A DNA stretch of 64,000 nt from Ottelia alismoides (taxonomy: Eukaryota > Streptophyta > Magnoliopsida > Alismatales > Hydrocharitaceae): positions 620,001 through 684,000 of the forward strand of contig JAZKJV010003128.1 of the NCBI GenBank assembly GCA_037367405.1, given 5' to 3'. The notes beneath the pieces were generated by a model that was not told the origin of the DNA, did not search any database, and saw only the letters and a list, made by a program, of their open reading frames with translations. Each line of letters starts with the position of its first letter. The first letter of the stretch is position 1. Position numbers and translations under genes: made by a program. Positions 10,198-21,600 of the stretch are shown piece after piece.

Positions 10198-11920
10198 TTT
10201 TTTTTTGAATCCAAGAAAGGGGGATACACTCGAAGGTGTTCGCCCAAAGCTTTATTAAAAGGGGAGAGAAAAGGGGGGATGGTACATGAAAGCACTCAGA
10301 GCGCTAAACACACCAAGAGCTTAAAAGGCTTGACACATGTAACTTTACATTTTCCAAATAAAATCTTTTCCCTGAAAAGAGAAGTGCATTCCTGGCTAGC
10401 CAAATAGCCCAAAGCGTAGCCAGCATCCACAGCAAAACACGCCTTTCACGGTTGGAGGCCGCCACCAAGCTGCTGGAAAAAACACCCACATCGTAGAGAT
10501 CAAGCCAACGTAAAGTCGGGTTGTCCCAAATGGGGGCCACCCGAGAAAACAAAAAGAAAAGGTGATCCGCAGTTTCAATCTCCGTGCCACAAAGGAGGCA
10601 ACAGTCAGAGATTGCTCCAAGTAGCCTGTAACATCTGTCCCGGGTCATCAGCCTCTTGCGCCTGAACATCCATAAAAAGAAGCCAATTTTCTCAGGGAGG
10701 TGCAGCCCCCAAAGGAAAGCGCTATCCCGCACTAAATCATGCGAGATGGAGTGGGGGGGGGGGCTAGTGATAGCCAAGTAGGCCTTACGGACGGTTGAAG
10801 TCTTTGTCCCGCCAAACCGAATGGTCACGCTCAGAAGAGGGGTTGGGACTGGTGGCGTCACTCAGATCGTCCAGGAGGCCCATGAAATCCTCCATGCGCT
10901 GGTCAGAAAAGTTTGAGCGGAAAAGAGGCATCCAGTTGCCACAGTCCGAACAAGCAGCGACATGCACATCCGAATCCGAAGCTAGAGCAAAAAGACGAGG
11001 GAAACGAGAAGCAAGGTCTCCCTGGCCAGTCCAATTATCCTTCCAAAAGAGAAATCTCTCACCATTCCCCAGCACAGGTCTAAAAAACTCTCCAAAGCCT
11101 GAAGTAACCTTGAGGATGCCTCTCCAAAAAAGAGAGAGATTAGCCGTCACCACAAGCGAAACGGGCGATGGCGCCGTGCAGGTGACCGAATAAATCTGAC
11201 GAAGGAGGCGAGTGCAGAGGTCGTCGCTGTTACCCCAGATTCTAGCCACCCAGTTTAGCAAAAGCGCCTCATTGAGGGCGGCCAGGCGGCGAACACCTAG
11301 ACCACCCTCACTTTTTTGTAGAGTGATGTCCTCCCAGCCGACCAGATGCAAACCCGACTGGACCTACCATCCTTGCACCAAAGGAATCTACGCATAAGCA
11401 CTTCAAGCCTCTTCCTGATGCCCGAGGGGAGCAGCCTCGTGGAGGAGTAGTAGACAGGGATCGTGGAGAGGACAGATTTCAGGAGCACCAGTCTGCCCCC
11501 CTTAGAGAGGAGCATCGCCTTCCAACCAGCAAGCTTCCCCTCAACCTTCTCGATCAAGGGAAGCCAGTCAGATAGCTTCGACCTCCCCGAGGACAGCGGA
11601 AGCCCGAGGTAGGGGATCAGATGATTTGAACGTGCCGTGCCTAACACCGTGCTGCAAGTCTCAGACTCGTCGTCCGTCAAAGAGAAAGGAACGAGCTTCG
11701 ACTTGGCCAAATCCAGCCGATGCCCGGACATCTCGCTGTAAATCTCGAGTACCGCAGCCATCCCCCTAGCCTCCTCAGGTTCACCCTCAATGAAGAAGAT
11801 GGTATCGTCGACGTACTGAAGCGGCGGGATCTGGATGTCCCCCTTAGAGAACCCACACGAGATGCCCGCCCGGAGCACCCCATCAACCATGCAGGCCAAA
11901 ACGTCCGCAGCAAGCAAATG
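10198..11920 (-). mobile_element. L1-C: 5'-truncated L1-type LINE
   Basis: The poly-T at 10198-10206 marks the 3' end on the minus strand, with the shared terminal hairpin at 10219-10245. Coding similarity runs leftward in ORF2 from just before the RT catalytic box to zf-RVT. The 5' truncation is at about 11918-11921, where L1-D begins in the opposite orientation with a few bases of overlap. Confidence 0.88.
10304..11917 (-). pseudogene. L1-C ORF2 C-terminal half
   Basis: The open stretch 11917-11297 begins at AADVLACMVDG, has the catalytic box YVDDT, then DLAKSKLVPF, YLGLPL and GGRLVLLKSVLSTIPVYY. A frame change leads to 11351-10785 (GGLGVRRLAALNEALLLNW, FWKDNWTGQGDL) and another to 10861-10304 with the zf-RVT module (FFLWMFRRKRLMTRDRC, CLLCGTEIETADHLFF) and the typical C-terminus (ALLFSGKRFYLENVKLHV). 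The palm aspartates are intact, but finger motifs and endonuclease are absent because of truncation. Confidence 0.85.
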
Positions 11921-14900
11921 TTACGTTGCTCTCCCAGGACCGCCCACGTGGTCGCGGGGGAAACGATCCCGACTCCGGTGATTTTACGGAACTCATTACC
12001 GATCTGGCTTTGGAGGGGCTCGTGCCCAATGATATCTCTTACACTTGGAGGTCTAATACATCCAGATCGCGAATCGATCGTTTTTTTGCGAATATTCGCA
12101 TGCTGGAGGCTTTCCCTTTATGTGCGGTCAGCTCTCGACCGCGGTCTTTCTCTGATCACAGCCCCATTATTTGGGACTCCGGGGATGATCAGCGTCCCCG
12201 TGGCATTTTCCGTTACGAGCGGTGTTGGCTAATCGAGCCGGGGTTCAAGGATATTGTGCGTAATCATTGGGAGCAGAACATCTTTGCGGGCACAGCTGCA
12301 CGTCGTTTTGATCAAAAACTTTCTTCCCTCAGAAAGGTCTTGGCTAATTTTAAGAGGGAATCGCGTCAGGCTCGTGTCGCCGTGCGCAAGGAGGCTGATG
12401 ATGTGGTTTTGAGGTTGGACATCCTTGAAAACGACAGGGAGTTGCTTCCGGACGAGTTGGCCGAGCGTGCTGCGGCGGCGGAGAAGGCAAGGTTGGAGGA
12501 TCGGAAGCGGTCGATCGAGTGGCGTCAACGCTCGCGGGTGCGGTGGCTTAAGGAGGGGGATGCCAACACTGCGTACTTCCACAGGGTGGCGAGCGCCCGA
12601 CGGCGCTCCAATTTTATCTCCTCTATGCACATCAATGGCGAGCACATCCAGGGGGAGAGTGAGTTGGGGGAGGCTGTGGGGAACTATTTTCGGGACGTGT
12701 TCGGGAGCCAGGCTCCGCGGCGGTGGCGGTGGTCGGGCCGTGGGGCCCCCGTTCTTCCTGTTGCCGAGGCGGAGGAGCTTACCAGCCCGTTGTCTTTGGA
12801 GGACCTCCGGGGGGCGGTCTGGGACCTCAACTCAGACGCTGCGCCGGGGCCCGACGGCTTTCCGGTGTCTTTCTATCGGGATTTCTGGGACGTTGTTGCT
12901 CATGATGTTCTTGATGTCGCTCGGGAGTTCTGCGAGGGGAATCGCGGCTTTGATAAGCTTAACATGGCTATTATTGTTCTTATTCCGAAGTCTACCTCTG
13001 CCAACCGAATTGAGGACTTCCGGCCAATCTCCATTTCAAATGCCATCTACTTAATCATTGCAAAGGCCTTGGCCAGACGGCTCGCCCCATTACTCGATTC
13101 GCTTATATCGCCCTATCAGGCTGCATTTGTTCGCGGGAGGCAAATTGCTGATTGCTACGCGGTGGTCTCGGAGATTATCGAGGCGTGGCGCAAGAATGGT
13201 TCGAAGGGGATCTTATGGAAGATTGACTTTGCGAAGGCCTACGACACGCTCGATTGGAGGTTTCTGTGGTCCGTACTTTCGACGAGAGGGTTCCCTTCGG
13301 TCTGGATTTCGTGGATGAGGCGATGTGTGACCACGGCCTCCCTCTGCATTCTTCTCAATGGTTGCATGGCTGGGGGATCTTTCCAACCTCGTAGGGGGGT
13401 TCGTCAGGGGTGTCCCCTTGCTCCCCTATTGTTCGTTTTGGCGGTCGATGTTTTGCCATGCATGATCGATGGGGTGGTCGCGGCCGGCCTTTCTCGCGGG
13501 TGCTCCTTTGGCCGTTACCATGTTCATCTTATTCAATTTGCCGATGACACAATCTGCTTCATCGAGGGTGGTACGTCGAGTGTTTCCGGTATGGCGACTA
13601 CGCTTCAATTATTCAGCGAGCTATCGGGCCTCCAAATCAATGGGCATAAGTCCAAGGTTGTCCCCTTCTCTATGTCCCCGGAGGAAGTTGGGGAGTGCGC
13701 GCGACTGCTGGGTTCTCCTCCCGCTGCTCTTCCTTTTGATTACTTGGGCCTTCCTTTGACGATGGGCCGCGCTCGCATCCGCGACTGGCGGGTGGTTGTG
13801 GAGAGGATGGAGGCTCGATTGGCCGGGTGGCGGGCGAGCCTTCTTTCCCGCGGCGATCGGTTAGTGCTACTCAAATCTGTACTCTCCTCCATCCCAATCT
13901 ACTTTTTCTCTGTGCGCGGGATGCCGAAGGGGGTGCGTTCTAGATTGGAGAAGTGTATGCGGAGTTTTTTGTGGGGGAAGAAGGGGGGTGGGGGAAGGGG
14001 CGTGCATCTGGTGGGGTGGGATGAGGTCACGAGGCCCAAGCGGGAGGGGGGGCTGGGCGTCAGGCGGCTGGAGGCGGTGAACGATGCCCTCTTACTCAAG
14101 TGGGCGGCAAGGGTTTGGGGTAGGGAGGAGAATTTCATGTTAAATTGTTTGAGGGAGGCGGCGGGCGTTGACTTCGCTTCTGTTTTTCGTGGGGGTATCG
14201 AGGACCAATTCTCACCTTTTTGGCGTGGCGTGGTGACGCCCTTAACCGTTGCAGACTTTCTTTCGCTCTCAAGCTCGGTGATGGTGGTTCCTTCCGCTTT
14301 TGGGAGGAGGATTGGACTGGGAGGGGTGCTCTTCGGACCCTTTACCCTCGGCTGTTTGCTTTGGTCGTCGACAAGGACGTCACGGTGGCTTCTTGCTGGG
14401 ATGGGGCGTACTGGTGCCCCTCTATTGCTGATAATTTATCGGACCAGCGGTTGGAGGATTTCGTCTCTCTTATGAATGTTCTCGCTGATGCTCCCAGGCC
14501 TTCTCTTGCTCGTGATCATTTGGTTTGGAAGGATGGCCCGTTCTCTACCCGTAAGGGGTACCTGGCTCTTTTACCCCACTCTTCCGAGGATGATGCCACT
14601 TTCTTGAGGGATTGCAGATTTTTGTGGGGTCTCAAGCTCCCAGAGCGCATCGGAATATTCCTTTGGCTATTACGCCGTGCCCGGTTGTTAACTCGGGACC
14701 GCTGTGCTATTATGTTTCCCAATTCCTCCCCCATCTGTGGTCTTTGCGGCTTGGAGGCGGAAACCGTGGACCACTTATTCTTTCACTGTGGATGTGTTTC
14801 TGCCCTGTGGGATGACTTGGGATGGCTTAACCTGTCCTCCTTTGCTTCGCTATGCGTTAGCCTGGTCAACGCGAGGGATCGACCTCGGGAGGTCTTGCTG

Positions 14901-15203
14901 GTGCCAATTGCGAGGCTTTGGAGCATCTGGCTGGGAAGGAATGAAGCCCTTTTCGCTCGGCAGCGATTCTACTTGGAGAATATTCGTATTTCGGCCTCGG
15001 GGTTCCTTCTTGATTGGTCCTCTAGTTAGTGTGATGCTTTTGTTGCGGGGGTATCTTATCTTACTTGGGATACCTTCTGCCTTTTTGTTTTTGGTATTTC
15101 TGTTCGTCCATTCTCACTTGTAAGTACTACTCTATCTTTCTCTTAAATGCATTGGGGCGATCACCGTTGAGCGCGTCCCCCTTTTTTGAGCCTCAAAAAA
15201 AAA
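11916..15203 (+). mobile_element. L1-D: 5'-truncated L1-type LINE, best preserved of the cluster
   Basis: It begins inside the endonuclease domain at the GDFNVTL motif and runs to a 3' hairpin (15154-15180) and a nine-A tail (15195-15203). Only one clear frame change is seen over 3.1 kb of ORF2. The junction with L1-C shares CAAATG-like bases, suggesting microhomology at the 5' join. It is probably the youngest LINE of this cluster. Confidence 0.88.
11926..15029 (+). pseudogene. L1-D ORF2: endonuclease C-terminus, RT, zf-RVT
   Basis: An 849-codon open stretch (11926-14475) contains the endonuclease end (SRIDRFFAN, SDHSPIIWD) and a complete [75 protein letters not shown] and the catalytic box FADDT (about 13540). 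The thumb follows (YLGLPLTMGRARI, RLVLLKSVLSSIPIYFFS). Near 14230 the frame changes; 14220-15029 supplies the conserved FRFWEEDWTGRG, LSDQRLEDF and zf-RVT (CGLCGLEAETVDHLFFHC), ending at 15029. All polymerase residues I can recognise are present; the missing EN start and the frameshift make it inactive. Confidence 0.88.
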
Positions 15204-17130
15204 TCCACGAGATTAAGCAAAAGTTGTTCTACAGTGAGCAATTTTTAAAATGATAAAATGATGCTAAATGGAGGTTCAAACAAATATGCAAACATAGGGA
15301 CCTAAATGCAATTTACAGAAATAAAATTGATAAAAAATATGCTGACATGACTTAGATGCAATTACCTATATTTGAGAGGAACTGAATGCAAATTTCACAC
15401 TACGCACGTGCGAGACATGTGCCCTCTGGGGCGGGTCCTTTCTGGAATATGCAGAAACTAGGGGGCACTTTTGCAAATAACACAATTCTTACGCGCTGCG
15501 CACATGCTTTCTGGAGGAGGGCTCTTTTAATATTAACATGGAAGTTGCGGGAGTTCTTATGCAAATATCCCCTGCCCCACGTGCTCCTTACGCGGGAGGG
15601 AGGATAAGGGGCGACGGGCTGTACAAGGCAGAGACGGTGCCCAGTTACACGGTGTCAGGGCTGTTCTGCTCGAAGGGAGAGGCCGTTGGAGTGCTGCTGC
15701 GGTGTTCAGGTGGTGGTGTATGTTCGAGGCAAAGGCGGAGCTGATGTCCTGTCGACACACAACCAGTGGTGCAGCAGGAGCACACGGTCGAAGGCGATGG
15801 CGATCCTGCTGTTGGGCAATGTTGGAAGGCGGTTGCGCGATGGAGGAGGGAACCCGGTCGACACACGATCGATGAGGGAGGGCGTGACTGAAGGTGGAGC
15901 GGGGTCCGTGAGGGTGGTCACACGATGGTGGAAGGATGTCCAGAGGATCGGGTCGAGGCGGCTGGACGCGCAGAACTGAGTCGATGAGGCTGGCGATGGA
16001 GGCGGGTGCTTGGAGAGGTGCTGGTTGATGGACGGACACCTGAATGCTGGAGCTTGGTCTGTACGCGAAGATCGAGGGACAGAGCTCGGGGCGGATTGTG
16101 AATGACGAAAGTAGGGAAGAAACATGAGAAAAAGGGAAAGAAGAAGAAAAGGAACAAAAAAGAGAGGGAAAGAAGAAGTTTACCTGCAGGTGGAGTTGAA
16201 TCGCCTAGTGGTGGAGAAGCGGAGTTCAACTCCGGGTCATCGCTTCAGAGCAACCGACGAGGGGCTTGCGAAGCTCTAGCAGTTTCATGAGATAGCTGCG
16301 ACGGTGGTTGGACAGCCACTGGATCTTGCCGTAGAATCTCGTCTTCGTTCGAGGCCGTCCTGGTCAAGCTGTCACCTGGACGAGGTGCCGTGTTGTAGGC
16401 TCTCCTATCGGAAGGCGGATCAGGGTGAATGTCGGCGGTGCAGTCCTTCTTAATGGCAGTTGGAGGAGCGGGCCGAGTCATGGGGATGGTTTGTAGGGAG
16501 CGAGATTCGTGGCGACGTGAGGAGATGGAGGACGGGCAGTTGGGAATGAGGTGGTTGTGCGCGAGGGCCACTGTCGTGAAGAAAGAGAAGGAGGATGAAT
16601 GCGGGTCCTACGGGATGAGCGGGAGGTGCGGTTGGCGCGTGGCTGCTCCAAATAAATATAAAATAGATAAAAATGGGGTGACTCGTGGTTGCTCCGGGAG
16701 CTGCCACATGTCGCTCTCAGAAAAATCGCAAATAAAATCAAAAGAAAAATAAAAAAGAAATAATAAAAGGGGTCAAATCAAAAAGTGATCAACATGAAAG
16801 TTGCTCGACTCAACGAGATCTACAACTTCTGTGAAGGACCGAAAATCAAAGGAAGTCATCTGTACAAAACGTATTTTTGGGGGTACCTTATAGATATAAG
16901 ATACCGCATTTTTATATTTTGCAATTTTTTTCGTTTTTAAAATAGAACAATCAAAATAAAGTTAGAGAAAATATGAAATGAATATTTATAACTTAATCTA
17001 TTTTTTTTGTATTTCTAATAATTAAGAAAATAAAAAGATAAAAATAAAGGGTATTTTGGTCAATATGTACAATATACAATAGGGGCCCAAAACCCAAATT
17101 TCACATACGATCTCCGATTTTTATGAGATT
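15204..17130. other. Unclassified, GC-rich in the middle (15600-16700), possibly LTR-derived
   Basis: 15204-15600 and 16700-17130 are AT-rich; 15600-16700 is GC-rich with many overlapping ORFs on both strands, which is composition rather than coding. On the minus strand there is a TTTATATTTATTT box near 16655-16670, a pyrimidine-rich stretch and a CAG/GTAAAC splice-donor-like site near 16181. Sequence at 16779-16850 (AACATGAAAGTTG, GAGATCTACAACTT) is of a kind often seen in plant Gypsy LTRs. I found no terminal repeats that would prove this. Confidence 0.3.
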
Positions 17131-18515
17131 GGCCTTGTTTTGAAGGTCTTTGAATGCATATTACTTTAAAAATGAGTAGACCTAAATCGAACACTATATG
17201 GGAGAGATATGCATATTTTAAGGTTCTTAGTCTTAAACTTGGATTTGGGTTTATTGGTCAATTTTACAAGTTAGTATTTTTTTTGATATTTTTTAGTGTT
17301 AGTAATATATACACTATAGAGTTGATTTTATTGGATTTGGAGTTAGTATAAAATAAATACAAATAGGTGAATTTATTTAATGTACAAGTGACTATGTATA
17401 AGTGAATGTGGCTCTTTATTTAATGTCAATATGCATGCTAAAATGCAGATATTATTTCTAAATTTAATGCATGAATGCGAATAATGCATAATAAAAGGAA
17501 ATATACAGCTTTGCTCGGGAACAAAGCCCTATTTTCGACTTTTAGAGTGTTGAATCACATATTCATCAAGCATACGGCTCCCCGTCGCCTTGAGGCCCTT
17601 TCCCACAACCTTTCACTTGAAGCTCCCTCCAAGCAACCCTTGCCTGCATCCTCCCACCCCGAGGTCCATGCCCCCATGGTCGCATCCCCCTCTGCTCTGA
17701 GCTTTCCATTCCTTTGCTCGCATATCTAGTTTTCTACATATGAACATCATAAGCCTCCATAGTTCTTAGTGAGAAAATCACATCATCCCTCCACTCCGCA
17801 AAATGTCTTCGATCCCTTACCCTAAACTCCCTTGCATTGCAGGTCAATATCTTTATAACGTAACCGACTTACTCCTTTCTTCATGTTAGCCCCCACAACC
17901 ACTGTCTCAAGAATTACACCCCCTTCCTTGATACCAAACAAAGCTGATTGACCTTCCAAACTGCACATCCTCCTTTGTTGGGCATGACGGCTCTCTGCAC
18001 TCACATCACTTCTCTCTCCCTTGATCCCCACTTCGTATCTTTTGCCACTGAACATTATGTTCTATCCTGCAATCCTGTTCTCAAGCCCTCTTATTGTCCT
18101 TTTTCCGAGTCCTATCCTCATTTCATGCATCTCCGCACACCTCCTTTCTTAACTCCGTGCAACATGCACATTCCCCATCTCTCCCCACGCTTAATTGTTG
18201 CCTATTCAACCCCTAATTTTCCCCCAAAATTCTGTCTGCATTAGTTATCACCGTCAGATTTTGCTCTGATTCATCATTGGTTAATTGTAATGTCTAGCTT
18301 GGATGAGGAATATGAATCTGATCTAAATTGGCTTTCATGATTTAGATGCTAGCATTCTGCTGCTGTGCAAAGTGTGCAACATCTTAGCTTTTAGTTTTAG
18401 TGCGCATTTCATCTTGTGTATTAAGTCCCGGTAATTTATGGGGTGATAGGTTATTGTCTGATTTTCCTCTTTAAACATTGAGATCGAGATATGATTGATT
18501 CTGGCTTTTTTGCAG
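17131..18515. other. No gene recognised; probable UPL7 intron sequence
   Basis: AT-rich to 17470, then pyrimidine-rich to about 18250, then an intron-like stretch with TTTTTTGCAG directly before the first recognised UPL7 exon. Short ORFs here show no conserved motif and no similarity to UPL7. Earlier UPL7 exons must lie upstream of the window or be too diverged for me to see. Confidence 0.5.
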
Positions 18516-18631
18516 GCTCTGTTGGAAATGTGAATGAAATGGATGTCGATGAAGAGGATAAAATATCAATTAATCCTGATTTGCGGAGACAGATTCTTGG
18601 TGCCATTGATTCCCACTTTCTCGAAAACATC
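18516..18631 (+). CDS. UPL7: UPL7 exon (partial gene, first visible)
   Basis: Acceptor TTTTTTGCAG/GC and donor ATC/GTATGG. The first two bases finish a codon from an unseen exon. The peptide is acidic ([10 protein letters not shown]) then [20 protein letters not shown], which matches the mid-region of plant UPL7. Confidence 0.8.
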
Positions 18632-21600
18632 GTATGGTTTTGTAATTGTTTTTGTTCAGATTTTGTAGGTTACTTGCAAAGTTTCTGAAAATGTGTTTCT
18701 GTCAGGTTAAAGCCTTATTTAGGAATGCATCGTATGCCAGTCATTCATGGAATACAGGGCCTTCTGAAGTAGAGTTAAATGCAATTGGTGGCATTTGTTA
18801 TTTTCTATATGCTTCATTTCTTGCCCTACCGGTTGAAACTTTTATGACTGCACTTGCATATAGAACTGAGATTGTCCTTATATTATGGAACTTCATTAAA
18901 TGGAGCCATGAAAATGAAAGGTGGCCGTCTTTTCCGAAATTAGAAGGCTGCTTCCCTGGAGATGCTCCGGGCTGGTTATTACCTCTGGCTGTCTTCTGTC
19001 CTGTATACAAGTAAGAGATGCATTGAATAATTAGTTGGTAATTTAGCCTACATTTGATATCTGTATTGCAAGGAATTTTCTTAACTGAATACAGGTAAAA
19101 GATGCATTGCATAATTAATTTGGCTATTTATATATGTTTAACCATTGAGCTGCCGGGACCTTTATTCCTTTCGGAATGATAATGGTTGAGGTGGAAGTGT
19201 GTAAGGCTGTCTTACACACATCGAGCACATGTTTTTTCATTTCCTACTTAAGACTTCCCCTTGTCTATGGCAGACTCTGCTAGGCTGATTGGTTACCAGT
19301 TAGTTGTATTGAAGTTTGAAAAAGCTCGTTCACTGGAAGGTATTGGGTTTTCTAGGAGCGGAAGATTTGTGTTGCTATGGGCAAATCTGTAGGCAATACC
19401 CGGCTTTTTTTTTCTCTCATCTCACGTGCTGCCTGTTAGGGTGCAGAGTTGCTTGTAGTATTTGATGAAGCATTCTTTCGAGATATAACGAGTATTTTCC
19501 TGGTATAATAGAAGGTGGTGATTCAGAGTATTGATGACGAAGTTTTGGGCATTCTATGATCGAAATAAATGAAGAAGGCACTACTTGCTCGGTGGGTTCT
19601 GCGAATATGGGGGGGAGGTGAATACTTGCTCTATAGGTTTGTATGGAAGATTTATGTTGTCACTGTTGTTTTTGTGTGTCTTATTTTCGGTAGCAAGTTG
19701 TACATATTTTGGAGGGGGATTTGCTTGGTTTTACTAGAGATTATGCCTTTCCTGAGGTTCATTGTGGGATATGGCACTGGGTTTAGTTTTTAGAAGGACG
19801 ATTGGGTGCCGAAGAGAGAGCTTCGTGATCATTTTCCATGTTTTGATGTAGTTGAAGGCGATGAGGTTTAGGTTGATGGTGTCTGGGCGGATGGTGCATG
19901 AACACCATTGTTTTGGTTTGATCTCTCGTGGGAAAGGGTGGACGATTTCATGACGTTGTCTCTGGAGGAGGTAAAGCCACCATCCAATGGGCGGGGTTAC
20001 TGGACCTGGCGGATGTGCACTTTTCATTTAAGAAGCGTGGACTGCTGGAGGATTTGAGTTGGAAGGTATCAATGGGAGTCAGGATTTTTCTCTGGCTATT
20101 GAGGCAATGCCTTTACCCTTTATGAGTTTTGGTGGAGCCCACAAAGACACATTTTACCACACTTGGAGAGAGATTATCACTGTCAGTAGAAGAATGTGGA
20201 CAAAGGATGTACACACAAAGACCTTAGGCTCAACAGGGAATGTGTTCTTGTTAGGGAAGAGAAGAGAATATGGTGTTTGCTCCTCCAAGACTATGGAAGG
20301 AACGCGGTTTATCAGGTATGTAGCCGTGAGGACATCATCCCCCCAAAACGTGAGAGGAGTCATGCTTTGAACAAGTAACTGTTAAACAATATCAAGAATA
20401 TGGCGGTGCTTCCTTTCCACCACACCGTTCTGTTGGGAGGTACAAGGACACGATGTTTGGTGGATGATTTTATGCTCAGTCAAGAAAGATCGAAAAAATT
20501 ATTGCAGAAATCAAGAGCATTATTAGTACACTTATTTTTGACATGAAAATCAGATGCATTTTTCATTTCCATCAAGAACATTTTTATAATAGTGCCCACT
20601 TCAGATTTCGATTTCATAAGGAACTTCTATGAAACACACAATTTCATTAATCACAACACGATAAAGCTTGTATCCAGAGTGATTTACTGCACAGCTAGGT
20701 CCCCAAACATCAAAATGAACTAATTCAAAAGCAAACTTCGTGACACGCCCTTGATGATTTGGAAGCGAGTTTCTATGATGTTTTCCAAGTTGATAGGCTT
20801 CACAATTGAAAAAGGTGGATGTAGGAATTTGAGGAAGAATGCTTCTCAACTTTAGTAGAGGTAAGTGGCCAAGATGAAGGTGCCATGTCTAGGCAGATGA
20901 ATCCCCTGTAAAAGTTGAATGTACCCACAAAAGAAGACCATGTCAAGTTGTACATACCCCTTTTTTCATGGTCACAACCTATCACTCGATTCATCATCAT
21001 ATTCATCATCATATCCTTAAAAAAAGATACTGGATCAAAATCAGCTCAACAATTAAGCTTCTTAGTAATTTCCCTTTTTTCATGGTCACAACCAATCATT
21101 CGATTCGTCATCATCTCCTGAAAAACAGAAGATACTGGATCAAAATCACCTCAACAATTAAGCTTATTAGTAATTCTTGAAACAGACAGTAGATATCTAG
21201 ATGAATGTTTTTTTTAATCCAAAAGAGGGGGTAACACTCAAAGGTTTCCGCCCCAAGATTTATTATTGATTATAGATAAGAGAGAAGTACAACTAACAAG
21301 ATTACATAGACCAATCCTCCACCAAGCTTGGAGAATGTGCCATAATATATTCCTTATAGAATCTTTGACTTGAGAAGAGAAGCGCATTTCTTGCCAACCA
21401 AATCACCCATATAATAGAAAGAGGTTGAAACATGACCCGACGAGGACGTTGTCTGCCAGACGAATGTTTGGAGCAACATGGACCCACTTGGTCAGTGATA
21501 GGGCACTGCCTGCCATCTGCCATAACAATGGTACGACCTGATATGACCGTACTAAATGTTTTTTTTTGAAAGGGAAAAGGGCCTACACCCTATAGGTATA

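Noticed and set aside
2243..15203. Twin-priming inversion as explanation for the head-to-head LINEs
   Set aside because: Each of the four elements has its own 3' hairpin and tail. Twin priming yields one 3' end with an inverted 5' part.
17475..17729. Possible UPL7 N-terminal exon
   Set aside because: The 84-codon ORF has no similarity to UPL7 and no matching splice sites in frame.
18491..18515. ATG at 18491 as a UPL7 start codon
   Set aside because: It lies upstream of a TTTTTTGCAG acceptor and would add residues not seen in the family; the exon begins in mid-codon, so it is internal.
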